From assembly GCA_014526335.1 (NCBI GenBank), contig JACTAT010000286.1, positions 372,001 to 436,000 on the forward strand: a stretch of DNA of 64,000 nt, written 5' to 3'. A program made the translations under genes and the position numbers. Origin of the DNA: Chrysaora quinquecirrha. Its lineage: Eukaryota > Cnidaria > Scyphozoa > Semaeostomeae > Pelagiidae. The notes under the pieces are model-generated. The model was given only the letters and a program-made list of their open reading frames with translations, was not told the DNA's origin and did no database searches. Below, piece by piece: positions 10,866-22,440 of the stretch. Numbering within the stretch: the stretch's first letter is position 1; every line of letters starts with the position of its first letter.

Positions 10866-11056
10866 TGATTAGAGAGATGCTTCAGCACAACCTTGACCAT
10901 CTTGCCACACTTTGGATTCATGAATCATAACCAAACCCCATCTATGCTGCAACAATGTCAAAGAATCGATTTGAGTTTTTAACAACAGCAATCTCCTTTG
11001 AAGATCCTTCAACAAGAAGACAGTGGTGGATTCACGAACATACTGCAGCTATTTGA
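10853..11056 (+). pseudogene. piggyBac-like transposase fragment (DDE_Tnp_1_7 type)
   Basis: One frame gives about 67 residues with a single internal stop. The sequence includes GLWLIREMLQHNLDHLATLW, then after the stop PNPIYAATMSKNRFEFL, AISFEDPSTRRQWW and a final HEHTAAI. The PIF.A.MSxNRF, xxxFxDxxTR and Dxxaxi progression is characteristic of the N-terminal part of piggyBac/PGBD transposases. The catalytic Asp region is absent, so this is an inactive remnant. It is preceded by a 126-bp tandem duplication. Confidence 0.6.
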
Positions 11057-12030
11057 TTACAAGATTGCTAAATAAAGTGGTGCTCATAAAAATCATTTTT
11101 AGCAAGAAAGGCATTCTCCAAGATAATCATTTCAGTTAAATTTTCAATTTGATTAGAGTTCAAGGAAAGGTAATGTTTTTTACTGCTCTTGTTTAGTAGG
11201 AAAAAAGTGACGCTTTAAGTATACTTTCTGAAGCATTCAATTCGGCAAATTAAAGAGTGTTAGGTATAGTTGAAGAAGAAATAATCATAAAACTAATGTG
11301 ATACTGCTAGTTTTAGGCCTTAGGGTAGATTATCATTGTATTTTTCTTAGTTTCATTCATTCGCAAGTATTTTCTTATGGACGTAACATAACGTAACTTA
11401 GCACTAATCTCTGTTCGTCACCTAGTACTTAGTTGTTTCACGTTTTACCGGCTTTTGTATTAGACGTCGTTAATACCACGTATTCAGGAAATCTTTGTAT
11501 TGGTGTTTCGGTATTTCTTTAACTTCTTTATCTTCACGATTTGGTAATGTTTCCTGTTTATCTCTTAATATTTCGTATATATAGAAGTATCTAACTTAGC
11601 TTCAGTGAGCAAGGAGATAGGAAAGCAAAGGAAAGTATGGCAATGTAAGGCTCTACTATAGAGTAGATAACCGTTAGGCCGGGAGGCTTGCGTCAGCTCC
11701 TGAGCCCTAGTCTCAGTATTATATTATGGACAGGCAGTGCCTGTGAGAGGCTGTACTGTACCACTAGGTTATATGATAAAGAAGACATACAGTGCTTGTG
11801 AGAGGCTGTAATGTACTTCGTTTGTTCTTATCTGGCTCAGAGAAGCCCTTCTTGTTGTAATGCCGTTTAGCCTGGAATCGTTAAATATGGAATAGAAAAG
11901 ATAATGTCAAGATCGCTCTCAAGTTTGTGTCTGTGATTGTGTGACTCTGCCTTCGAAGAACGGGAAAACTGGGGTAATTGGTACCATATTACACACTTTC
12001 AAGGCAGGAAGTCAGACTAATAGGTTACAT
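11057..12030. other. Unassigned sequence, possible 5' region of a retroelement
   Basis: A TATATATAG motif occurs near 11577. TG at 11258 and CA at 12028-12029, followed by TTGGCGCAC, superficially resemble an LTR with a primer-binding site, but no second LTR or pol gene is visible. The segment leads into CR1-like ORF1 sequence and may be its 5' untranslated region. Confidence 0.3.
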
Positions 12031-12071
12031 TGGCGCACAATAAAAGGACTGTCAAACTTGGTGCCTGTTAC

Positions 12072-12826
12072 TTGAAGAGCAAGTAGAGAAACTGAATAAG
12101 AAAGTTGACACTTTGTCAGCTAATCATAAAAAAATTAAGGTTAAATGCCAGTTTTCAAGTCACATGTACAAGAGGTAAAATAGGACGGTGAGTCTACACA
12201 AAATGAAACAGAGCAACCACTTCAATCATTGAGATGTGACATAACACAAAAAATTCACAAATTCGAAGACAATTTATGTCAGCAAAAAAACCAAGATATC
12301 GAAAGAGCAATACTTTTCAGCACAAACAACCAAAACTGCCATCCTCAACCCCCATTAAATGGGAATATCATCCTTACCAATTGAAAAATCAACCTAAGCA
12401 TCAATATCAAAAGAAGAACCCAAGAGCCGCACCCAACCCAAAATGTCTAACTGGTCTAGCTCATCACAATCAATACTTATGTCACAAAATATTTTCAAGG
12501 GAAGCAAATGAAACCAGGACAGCAACAGAGAAATCCAACTTCTGTTCAACCCAAACAGAACCCAAAGTCACAGAGGGAAATAGATAAGAACAAAGCAAAA
12601 GATGAGATTAAGACCTTCAAAAAAGAAATCACAACAATAAGTGGCTCTAACGTACGTTACATCTTACAGACAAGTTTCCTGAGCGGACAGCGGAATTGCT
12701 AAAATCAGATGCCAAACACTGCAGAAGCTGCCAGAAATCATTAATACAATAAAGTTGCAGAATGTAAAGAAGATAATCATCCATCTGGGCACCAACGATA
12801 TCAAAACAAGCCAGCCTTTTCGAAAG
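12072..12826 (+). pseudogene. CR1-like LINE ORF1 relic: coiled coil plus SGNH hydrolase-like end
   Basis: Three in-order pieces suggest a decayed retroelement ORF1. First comes a short coiled coil (LEEQVEKLNKKVDTLSANHK, 12072-12177). Next is a Lys/Gln/Pro-rich stretch from about 12276 to 12600 in shifting frames. Last is a frame reading LQKLPEIINTIKLQNVKK followed by IIIHLGTNDIK near 12766-12812. The I-I-H-x-GTND block is the conserved Asp/Asn motif of SGNH/GDSL-type hydrolases, which occur in ORF1 of many CR1-like LINEs. Frameshifts and stops separate the pieces. The sequence breaks off at about 12826, where an inverted Penelope RT fragment begins. Confidence 0.5.
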
Positions 12827-13062
12827 TAAATTTTAAAGTTGGATGCAAGGCATTATGTTTTTTGAGGAAAAGGTAACAGTTGTATTCTTCTTTTGAAATG
12901 GCAAAAGTGTCATCAACATAACAAAAATAAACTGGAGGTTTTGATGTAGATGGAAAAGTTTGCCTTCATAGAAACCAACAATGATATTAGCTAGCACTGG
13001 TTCTAATTGGCTACCAATGGTGACTCCATCCCATTGTCAGTTTATTTCATTGTGGATCTACT
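12826..13062 (-). pseudogene. Penelope-like reverse transcriptase core fragment
   Basis: On the minus strand one frame reads IGSQLEPVLANIIVGFYEGK, matching the MGSPLGPxLANxFVGxYE block of Penelope RTs. A one-base shift follows, then PPVYFCYVDDTFAISKEE and NALHPT. The YVDD catalytic box is intact. The frameshift and missing flanks make the copy non-functional. The cognate endonuclease fragment lies on the opposite strand at 13558-14080, so the two halves of the element are not collinear and the locus has been rearranged. Confidence 0.7.
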
Positions 13063-13139
13063 GCTACTGATGATTGAAGATCTATGAGTAGATGAACTAA
13101 GTCAACTTTCTGATCGCTGCACTATAGAAATGGAATGAA

Positions 13140-13550
13140 AACTTTCTCTTCTCATGCCACACAATTAGTACAACAATCTGAGAATTCAAATTCAAGTACT
13201 TCTGAGATCGAAAATCTGAAAAAAATTATAAAACACGAATTGTATTGAAAGAAAACTCTTTGGAGATACTAGAATTAGCGTGTAACAGTGACAAAGTTTC
13301 CGAGTCTTTAAACCAAATTGAAGTGGAGCTTGATGACGAAAATTTATTAGTTGAAAGCACAGTACGTTCTCTTAGATTGAAATTAATTGAGATTGCAAAG
13401 CAAAATTTAGGGTCTATATTAATTTCCTCAAAAAATAAAAAAAAATAAGTTGGTCTGTGCAAGGTTTGATCAGGAATGCAAGACTTATAAGAAAAGATTA
13501 AACAAGGCTAGAAAATTCAACGAAACATAATTTAAATCTCTCTTTGCAAA
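13140..13550 (+). pseudogene. LINE ORF2 linker-like fragment
   Basis: Open sequence with LNQIEVELDDENLLVES and, downstream in another frame, FDQECKTYKKRLNKARKF. The second piece resembles the WFDxECxxxKKxxNxA segment that lies between the endonuclease and RT domains of CR1-like LINEs. Frames shift around 13448. It is short and lacks catalytic motifs, so assignment is tentative. Confidence 0.35.
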
Positions 13551-13557
13551 ACAGTCC

Positions 13558-14080
13558 CTGTTTACTTAAAAATGCCTTGGATAGGAAACGTCTCATTGCG
13601 ATTCGAAATTCAAATAAATAGGCCATTATTTAATGCTTTGCTGCTGCCAATCCTCGGTTAGTTTTTGGCATTGGAAAGTGCTACCATACATTGAAAAGGA
13701 TTGCGTACCTACCACACAAAAAAGTTTGGTCATTTATGATTTTTGTGCCGATGTGATACCAGGTACGTAGGTCGTACTTCCCAGAGATTAAGTGATAGAA
13801 TAAAGCAGCATGTCTCGACTAATATTCATCTGCATAATTTTTGGCAAAGAGAGCAACCACCCTGTGGGTCCAAACTACAACCTAGTCTCAAACATGATTC
13901 AGCCATAGGACAAAATCTACTCGATAACCCAATTTGTGCGGAAAATTACAGCGAGGATTGTTTCACCATCATTTGCAAAGCATGATCTTTTTTTAACTTA
14001 GGAGTTTTGAAATCTGTCTACATCAAAACCAAAAGGCTGGTTCTAATTCTATTGGCCTTCCCGCTGTATCCGACCAGCTG
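13558..14080 (+). pseudogene. Penelope-like element C-terminus with GIY-YIG endonuclease
   Basis: A single frame with several stops runs from LKMPWIGNVSLRFEIQI (the P-W-x-G segment before the endonuclease) to CRCDTRYVGRTSQRLSDRIK, QHV, then SAIGQNLLDNPICAENY, FTIICKA and LGVLKSVYIKTKR. The C-x-C-x2-RYVGRTxQRLxxRIKQHV block is the diagnostic Penelope GIY-YIG variant. At least four stops interrupt the frame, including a TGA after FTIICKA. The orientation is opposite to the RT fragment just upstream. Confidence 0.75.
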
Positions 14081-14159
14081 ATTCAGCTTTTTGTTCTTTC
14101 TGATTGGTGCATTTCTAGCCAAAATGGGTATAACTTCCGTCTGGGTATAAATTCCGCCT

Positions 14160-14260
14160 TAGTCTATTGTTTCAGTCTATTTCTGATGTTCATACTGTGA
14201 GGAGTGTCAGACGAGAAAAGCTTTTAAGTACGCCCGAAAATGATTCCGTTCTTCATCGCA
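14160..14260. repeat. Dispersed repeat related to the 42.3-kb foldback interior
   Basis: About 85 bases around GAGGAGTGTCAGACGAGAAA and CTTTTAAGTACGCCCGAAAA match 42255-42350 (GAAGAGTGTCAGATGAAAAA, CTTTTAAGTATGCCCAAAAA). The two are diverged members of one repeat. Confidence 0.6.
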
Positions 14261-16429
14261 ATAAATATTATTATTTAATAGTTATATTATTTATTTATTC
14301 TTCAATTATGAACATATGATTAAAAAGTGCTCAATTTCTTTAAGACAATGGAGCAATTTTTAAAATGATATATATTTTATTTACATTGAAAGTACATTAC
14401 TTTAAGTTTCCTGCGTACTGTTGCATCTCATCTTACATACAGTGTACATCTGAGAAGTGCTTTAGCACAAAACTTAAAGTTATGTACTATCAATATATCA
14501 TTTTATATATTATATTTATATATATTTTTTATCATTTTTTACATATATTATATTATTTATATTTATATGATGCCAAATATTTATTATAAAATTTAATATA
14601 TTATTGAAACATTATAATATTATAATAATATTTGAAATACTATATTTAGTTAAATATAATTCACTTCGATTTTGTGTGTGTTCTCTAATGCCTTTGCATT
14701 GTTCTTTATAATGATATATTCAAATGGTCTGTTTCTTTGTATGCCAATACTGAACAGTTTTTCGTTGTTTTTTTCTTTTATTGTACGGTATCCCATCCAT
14801 TAAATATAGATACAACTAGTTTTATCGAAGTTAATAGTAATACGGAGAATTTTGCATGCTGCTCTCAAGGGACGCATTCATGGAGATTTCATGCATCGCC
14901 TTCACATGGTTACGAGACTTTCTAGGTATAAAAGAGCAGATATTGCTCAGTTGGGTTGCGCGTTTCGTTCGCTTTGGTGGTAGCACAAGTTTTTTTTGCC
15001 CCACCCTCCCTTCCCTGGAACATGAAGTCCTTTTTTGGTATGGTTTTTTCTTGTTGTATGTTTGTTCTTACAGCCTGTACCATGGTTCGGGAATTTTGCA
15101 ATTCTGTACACAATAACCTATTGCAAGTATTATGATCAATGCTGATTAGCTTTGAGGATCTCTTTTCAGGTGCAGAAGATGCCGAGCCATGGTGCAATCC
15201 TCCAACCGTCCCTGATGATTTATGACCTACATGATACGATATGTCAAATGGTCAATATAATGAGGGGACCGTGTCTTTCAATAGTTGATTGATTTTGTAT
15301 TTTATAAATCACCGTAAATGTTCTCTTGGTTTTCTCTGGTGTTTATCTGGCTAGGAGTATTCAACTACTAACCACACTGTAAACTACCCACACCCATGCA
15401 ACTTTTGAAAAAAGTGCCCCCCCCCATAAAAAGGCCAGTTTTTAGTTAGATTTTCTTTTCTTCAGTTGTGCAAGCAATAGGAGCATGAAAAAAACTTCCC
15501 TTTTATAAGCACCCCCTCCAGTAAGGAAGCACCACCAGTATCAAGATTTTTTATATATGTGATAGGGTAAGAAAAAACTGTATTGATTGTGAATGATGTT
15601 ATTTTGGGGTGCTGGAGGTGGTTGATTATTGAGTTCTTCCAACAATTGGTGAAACTGCTAATGTTGACATGATGTCACTGTGAGTGTTTCAACTAGTTTG
15701 TCCAACTTGATTTCCTATTCCTTTATTTTCCACTGGTTTCAATGAAGATCTGGAACTAATTTGTAGATAAATGAGTCAGTTGATAAATTATCCACCATTG
15801 TGTTTGTTCAACATAGTAACAGTTGTAAAACTCTCACCCACTGTCCTCTACCCCACTTTAGTCTGAAGGAGAGGCAGATAATAGGGACATTGCTTTCATC
15901 TATAAGGCTCCATGTTTCTTGAACTTATTCCTTGCAAGCTAAGTTGGGCAGCGACTGCTTTCCAAAAGTCATTACAACTCACTAAGACTCTGGAAATATG
16001 TTGACATTGCCCAGCAATTTTAACCTTGCCTGATATTCTAATTTTCTTTACTAAGAACATACTGTTTACAGATTTAATGTAAATATTGAGAAATTGGTTT
16101 TCAATTCAATTTTTTTTCATAATTGGCATCTAGGCCGAGATGGCCTTTTACCATTTACTTTACAATTTTACCACATATTTAAATTTAAAAAAGAAATTCT
16201 TGTTAATCACATTCGAATAAGAAAGTTTTTTACTACTTTAATTACGCTCAAGTGCTACATAACTTATTTCACATAAAAAGAAAAAGCAAAATTATAAGAA
16301 TACTTAACAGCTGTACCTGTTTCATTCATACAAGCTAACTACAAAAGAGGGTAGATATTCATGAATACAAATATTTTTTATTCTAAATAATTTCTTATTT
16401 TCATTAGTATTTGTGATATTTTTATCACA
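14261..16429. other. Very AT-rich region without recognised genes
   Basis: 14280-14680 is mainly A and T with ATATTA-rich stretches. Elsewhere only short unsupported frames are present. A possible minimal terminal exon (acceptor TTTTCAG ending near 15168, reading AEDAEPWCNPPTVPDDL then stop) was noted but stands alone. Confidence 0.35.
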
Positions 16430-17320
16430 CCACATTATCTTTGTTCATATCATCATTGTCAAACAGTAATTCTGGACTTTCTAAGAAACAATTTCTCCTT
16501 TCAAAAGATTTGTTACAAAAACATCCCAGGTTTTCAATTACATCCTTTTCTTCTTGGGTCATCAACCAAAAATACATATTTTCTTCATTAGATTGGCTGT
16601 ATTTGGAAATATTTGGATTATCGTACCTAGCATTTGTTTTCTCTGCTCTTTATAAAATGGACACAACATTTTAAAATGTACTTCATTTTTAACTAAATGT
16701 AAGTTCGCCATTTTTCAATAATGACAAAGCCTTGCGTTTCGTGGTACATTTGTTTTTCCAAATCAACCTGATTCAATGTGAAGATTATGAGAACTAAGCG
16801 CCTTAATTTTGCTAGGGAGGATCTAGTTTTGAAGTCTTGTAAAAAGTCAAGGTATGGCTCAAATTTAAAAGTCTGTTTGAATGGAGCGTATAATTTCACT
16901 TTTATCATCGACAATTTGGGTCCTGAGCTTATTTAAAACATCAGACTCAAAATGATTTTGGACCTTCATTTTAATAGTAGTTGAGTTATCAGAGTCTTTG
17001 ATGCCATATATTGCTCGAAGGTTGCAAGCTTTTGAAACCCAATTTGTCAGCCCTTCTTCAGCATCTATAATAAGACAATGATGAGCTAGACTAGCATATC
17101 GCTAGGAGTTTAATTTTGATAAATGGCTATAGAATTTAAGGATATTAATATGACGGTGATGTTTTAGAGAGATTGTTCCTAACTCAGCATATACACCCTC
17201 GGTTGTTGTATTTGTCCATACATCCAGTGCATACTTACAGGCACCAAGATGGACTGTTTCCAAGTTGGGCCATTCATCAAAACCCCAAATTTCAGAAGCG
17301 TAATTTAGAATTGGTGACAT
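16430..17320 (-). pseudogene. LINE C-terminal region after the RT
   Basis: The frame begins SPILNYASEIWGFDEWPNLE and HLGACKYALDVWTNTT, a conserved post-RT segment of CR1-like LINEs. It continues with RYASLAHHCLIIDAEEGLTN, FKFEPYLDFLQDFKTRSSLA and VHFKMLCPFYKEQRKQM. The last piece corresponds to the C-terminal Cys/His region, but several zinc-binding residues are gone. Multiple stops are present. Confidence 0.7.
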
Positions 17321-17604
17321 AGTGTGATCGAAGAGAAAGAGCCTTGGTTGAAAACCACCCCATTCTCTACTCTTCGATAAAAGTTTATAATAAGATTTTT
17401 GAGATTTTTCTTTAATTTTGTCAACATGATCTGAAAAGGACCCGTTTGATTTGATTGTTACCCCTAGTTACTTATAAGATTCACATTCTTTTACTACTTT
17501 ATCCCCAAGTTTCCAAATCTTTTTACAATCGTGAGATTTGCTTACTCTTTTGTTTTTTGTAAGTACCATAACCTTAGTTTTATCAATGTTGACCTCCATT
17601 TTAA

Positions 17605-18585
17605 CTATATTGGTGAAAATTGCGTACAGTCTTCTGCATACAGCAAAGAGTGGATATTGGTATTACCTAAAGAAACACCCGCAGATGGATTTTTTACGAA
17701 GCAATTGAGATCATTTAGAAACAAGGCAAAGAGAACTGGACTAAGAAGGCATCCATGTTTGACACCACGTGTACATGAAAAAATTTCAGTCAACCCATTA
17801 CCTCTAACCATGACTTTACTTTATCAGAAGGTGATGCAATTACTTTCAAGACATTATTTTCTCTAACAGCTGCTTATGGTCAATGGAGTCAAAAGCTTTT
17901 TTAAAGTCTACAAAACATAAATAGAGAGAATTTTCTTTTTCAAATGTTGTATCAATCAAAACACGGAGTGTGAAAATATGATCAGATGTTTGGTGACCCT
18001 TTCTAAACCCAATTTGGTTCTCTTCTAGAATTTGATAGCATGAAATCACAGAGTTTAACCTTTCTAGGAGAATTCCAAGAAAGACTTGCCAAAGATACTT
18101 AGCAGTGTAATACCCCTGTAGTTATTCAAATCTGTTTTTTGCCCACCCTTGAATAGCAATACGATGATTCCCACTGACCACTCCTCAGGGAATTTTCCAG
18201 ATCATAAGATTTGGAAATGTTTGGTAAATACCAGAGGGTATGGTTACCATTAAGATTCTTTAGAAGTTCAGGGCTCAACATATGAAGACCTGCCACCATT
18301 CTGTTTTTAAGTTTTTTGCACATGTTTTTTACTTCGTAAAAGTAATATCACGATTCAGGGATTCGTCAATCATTTCCTGTTTAAACTGTCAGGGCAGAAA
18401 GCATGATGTACAATTTCCCTGTTGGTAATGGCATTAGTGTCCATCGCAGAGCTTGAATCCAAAAGATTGGAAAAATATTTGCTAAGTTGGCTATTAGTAA
18501 AACCTAGCATGGTTTTTTGTTTACTGATTTTAAGTTTCTTCCAAAATATTTTTGGTTCCTTACCTCTCAAGTCCCAAAGTTTCAT
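17605..18585 (-). pseudogene. LINE reverse transcriptase domain
   Basis: Consecutive minus-strand frames give KNRMVAGLHMLSPELLKNL (N-terminal RT region), ENQIGFRKGHQTSDHIFTL, LCFVDFKKAFDSIDHKQLL (box A Asp), GVKHGCLLSPVLFALFLNDL (box B) and SLLYAEDCTQF (box C). Box C should be YADD; here it reads YAED, so the catalytic pair is altered. Frames change at about 18330, 18060 and 17815. The spacing is normal for a CR1-like RT, so only small indels separate the pieces. Confidence 0.8.
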
Positions 18586-18835
18586 TTTTCAACCACTAGA
18601 AACTGTTTACCTTTGAATTCAAAAATTTTCTTATATTTTCTCCTTGTTTTGAATAAGCCGATTTTAACTCATTTATCTTAGGATTTGAGTGATTGTTTCT
18701 AGATTCTTTTAAGCTGTTTACACTCCTTGTCAAACCAAACACACTTTGTTCTCGATTTTGAGATTTTTGGGTTTTTTCTTTAAAAAGGATTCGAGATTTC
18801 AAATGATTTTCAGATAAAACTATCATCCTAGACCG

Positions 18836-19932
18836 TTATGAATTTATAACTGTTACAATGGAAAGTCCATCACTCTCGAGTTGTAAGGAAATAGAATCCA
18901 AGAAACTAGTCGTTTCCTCGCCTTCTATTTCCATCGTTAAATTCTCAACCGAAACTCTATCATCAATATAGAATCGCTTTTTGTCCTTTTCTTTAAGTAG
19001 CTCATTTTGAGGGAGAGATACTAGATTATTGGAGCTAATTGTCTGTATTTCAGTTATGGCATTGCAATTATTTGAAGGGCATTTTAACAATATCTCAATC
19101 AGGCTATGATCAGAAAGCTCACAGATTTCACCCACGCATAATTTCTCAACCATCTCAAAATTTTGATCACATAAAAAGGGCATAATCAACTACACTATTG
19201 CCATTAGTTGTAAAACAGGTGAAACTGCTTGAAGTTTCTTTATGTATACGCCCATTTAGAATGCGGTATCCAGACGTTTTACAAAAATGGATGAAAGTGG
19301 TACCGTTTGTGTTAATAGGACTGACGTCTTTGTTAATCCTCTTCTCTAGTTGATGATCTGGTTCATAACTGACACCAAGAGGTAAAAATTCATCAACCTA
19401 GTCATTCTCAATAAAGTCGTTAACGGTATTTCTTCTGGCATTAAAATTCCCACATAAAAGAACCCACCCATCTCTTTGAGACAAAGCACATTCCGACTGA
19501 AGTTTTTCAAAAGACAGAGATTGTCCTGACCTTAGTAAAGTTGGCGTATTAGGTGGAATATAAAGAAAGCTTATTTATAAATCTGAATTCCAACAATAGT
19601 CTTTTTTTATCCTTCACCAAAAGTGATAAAACCACTGAAAAGTTATGTTCAACTGATTTTCTGACAAGAAGCGATGTACCCCCTGATGACCTACCCCCTA
19701 AATGATTTCTATACCCAAGTTCATGGAATTCTGTGAAATCATCATCAAAATTAATAAGAAAGGAATCATTTTTATCTCTCCAAGTTTCAGAAAAGCAAAC
19801 CAGATCATTACATGTCAAAATGTCAGAAATTGTATCACATCCAGATTGCTTGAATTGTTGAATCTTTGAACTTCTAAGCCCATTAACATTCAATGTGCAT
19901 ACCTTTAAAGATGTATAATTTTTATTTGCCAT
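18836..19932 (-). pseudogene. LINE apurinic-type endonuclease domain
   Basis: The domain starts SLKVCTLNVNGLRSSKI (active-site Asn) and continues with DLVCFSETWRDK (catalytic Glu). It then shows GGRSSGGTSLLVRKS, a LLCGNFNARRNTVND block near 19395-19470, and ELSDHSLIEI (C-terminal SDH). In active enzymes the third block is GDFN; here the catalytic Asp is Asn. Stop codons interrupt the frame between 19190 and 19548. Family membership is secure from motif order; activity is not expected. Confidence 0.75.
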
Positions 19933-20041
19933 TTCTTTATGAAAATTCAGTTCATTCCTGACCTTGTCCCTATAAGAAACTTGATTCCTTCTTTTACAAT
20001 CTCGGCCAAATTCCTAGTACTCAAAATTACCATTAATAAGT

Positions 20042-20490
20042 TTATCGTAATCTACAAAACTTCTTTCTGCTGTATTGTTCCTGCTTATCGACCAAGAAGC
20101 CAATATCGAACAATCTACAGTCATGGCTGTAGACATCATCTTTAACATTATTTAACTGGAATTTCGTCTCAGCTTGTTTATTTTCAAGCCCTCCCATATC
20201 AGCCTTCACCTTCTCTATATTGTCTTCAATCTTACACAGACGATCCATCATTTGATCTTGTTTTTCAAGTATGGACAACTGTGAAGATTCGGTCCTTTCC
20301 AGTGCCATGATAACTTTCGCCAAATCATTTTTTGCAGCACTTTTGGCATTCGAGCCTGCAGCAGGCCCAGCGTTAAGCTCAATATCGTCAGCAAGAAGTA
20401 AAAGAAAACAGAGACTTGGGTTGTTATTCACAAAAACGAATGATTTCCGCTTACGTTTCTTTGGATCAGGCCATGATTTCGAATATTCCT
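20042..20490 (-). pseudogene. LINE ORF1 N-terminal part with degenerate 2A-like motif
   Basis: The frame reads KSWPDPKKRKRKSFVFV, a basic patch, then NNNPSLCFLLLL, a hydrophobic run, then ADDIELNAGP. This matches the arrangement of 2A-like sequences known at the N-terminus of CR1/L2-type LINE proteins, where the peptide ends NPGP and the hydrophobic run can act as a signal. Here the first Pro of that motif is Ala, so ribosome skipping would not be expected. A Lys/Glu coiled coil follows (IEDNIEKVKADMGGLENK), ending VDKQEQYSRKK, similar to the LEQYSRR junction of LINE ORF1 proteins. The rest of ORF1 is missing and the endonuclease frame begins about 110 bases later. Confidence 0.65.
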
Positions 20491-20680
20491 TCTATAACGC
20501 TTGCTAAAGACTTTCTTCAGCCATAATTTTCTTGAAAAAACTGTACAAATGCAAAATCGAAATAACATTAAACCATATTCAATAACTCTTTCTTCAGTTC
20601 CATCACTAAAACCAGTGAAAGAAATCAAGAAGATTGAAACACAGAGTGCAACAAAAACACGTCCGAACACTCCCATGACT

Positions 20681-22440
20681 AACGCTATACATATAAATAT
20701 TCAATATTGTGCATAACATCTTATTCTGTTTCTATTTGTATTGTAAAAAATTTTAAAGAAGATTTGGGACTAGTAAGCTTCTTTATAATAAATTATGTTT
20801 GCAAATCAAACAGTATATTTAAAATAAATGAATTAGCAAAGACTGTAAATTGAAAAAAGTATGCATTAAATTTAATAAATATATAAAATTGCGTCTTCAT
20901 TGCAAAATAGAGAGCAAAATGAATCTGAGAATTCACAATTTACTGATTACAATAAGTTTGTGTGTTTATTGCATGTTGAGATTATGGAGCATATGAAGAA
21001 ATGAAGGCGAAACTGCTTCCTAATAAAAATGAAGAGAAAATAGAGGTATTTAAAACTGAATTGACAAATACTAAGGACAAAAATGTTTGACTTAAAATAA
21101 TAAATGAAATAACTTCATGTGAAAGTTTATTAGAAAAATAATTATCAAGTCAAATGAGAGGTGGATAATATGAGCGTGATGTTTCTATTGCACAAGCAAA
21201 TGAAGATAAAATAAAACAATTTGTTACTGATGGTCATTTAAGTACAGAGTCTTTAAGTTTATTGCACAGTGCTAAGTGAAATACAAAAGAATATTATTAT
21301 ACTATTATTACTTTTAAAAATATTAAATAGCAAGTAATGTTGTTAAACTTCTAAGGATAGTGAGTCTGTGGTCATTAGAAAAAAGGAATCAATAATGCTG
21401 ATACATTAACTAGAATGGTTGCATATTTGAATAATCCAAAAAATTATAGGATTCCACTGAGTGGCTTAATTCAAACAGCTGAAGTATTACTTTCAGAAGG
21501 CAGCAGTAAAACAAATCTCCTTTAGAATTTCAAAGATAAATTTTGAATATGCCTGAGCAAAAAATACAGTTAAAAATGAAAATTAAATCAAAAGGGAAGT
21601 TCAAGCTAGTCAAATGCCACAAGAAACTGGACGAGAACAAATTAGAAGAAGTATTTTAATAATTGGCCTGTTTATATAGCGAAAGGCCGAGCACGAAAGG
21701 CCGAGCACATTATATAGGAAAAGCACTCGTAATAACAATATATTATTCAGAGGACCCTGTGGTCAGTTAAGTAATCATTGTCAGAATCGATGTAGAATTA
21801 GTAGAAGTATTAAAGCAAGAGTAACAAATTGAGCGTGCAAAAAAGAAGAATATAATTTCAATCTCAAAGTCGAGCTAGCACTTAATATAGTCAGGTAAAT
21901 GAAGCACAAAAGGTGCTGTAACTCGTAATAAGCCGACAGATCTTCACAACCTACTGTTTCAGCAAAAATTGAAGAATGAACTACAGCTGGGGTAGGTGAA
22001 AGAGAAAAGACAAGACAACATAAAGGAAAAATAGATGATTTAAGCGGAAAAGGGGAGTCTGTTTGAAAAAGAAAATGAAAAAGGAGAAGATAAGGATGAA
22101 AATATTAAAATCATTCAGAATAAATTTTGTAATGTAATGAGCTACAGCTTGGTTAAAAGCTCAATATTACGGTTTTAAAAGCAGTAAAAAGAAGAAAAGA
22201 AATTGTTTCATTCCAACATCAATTTAAAACAAACATTATATGACAGATATGCCAAAAATATATTTTCATACTATAATGTTAAATTATTTTGTATTATCCC
22301 TTATAATTGTAGTTGTCAGCCCATTTGGGAGCTACATAAAGATTGAGTTAAACTCTCAATAACTTGAAGATGGACCCTTATATAAACAACACCATCAACA
22401 GATTTAAACTAGTATCAGTACCTAGTTGTTTATAGAATAT
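20681..22440. other. AT-rich region with decayed, unassigned open frames
   Basis: Lys/Glu/Asn-rich plus-strand fragments between about 20930 and 22150 are broken by many stops. They could be an old retroelement or gene relic, but no motif is readable. A short duplicated GAAAGGCCGAGCAC occurs at about 21681-21708. Confidence 0.3.

Larger units (their letters stand above)
16430..20680 (-). mobile_element. Decayed CR1-like non-LTR retrotransposon
   Basis: Read on the minus strand, the element runs from a basic ORF1 start with a 2A-like motif, through a coiled coil, to an apurinic endonuclease, reverse transcriptase and a C-terminal tail, over about 4.2 kb. This order is that of CR1/L2-type LINEs. 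Frames are broken by many stops and frameshifts, the ORF1 C-terminal RNA-binding region appears deleted, and catalytic residues are lost (see component entries). The copy is therefore long but dead. The 3' end lies near 16430; no clear target duplication was found. Confidence 0.8.

Noticed and set aside
11258..12040. LTR with TG...CA ends and a TTGGCGCAC primer-binding site
   Set aside because: No second LTR, gag or pol follows; CR1-like ORF1 sequence begins right after, so a LINE 5' region is at least as likely.
20501..20716. Plus-strand ORF opposite the LINE start
   Set aside because: It overlaps the 5' part of the LINE on the opposite strand and has no motif; treated as a chance frame.
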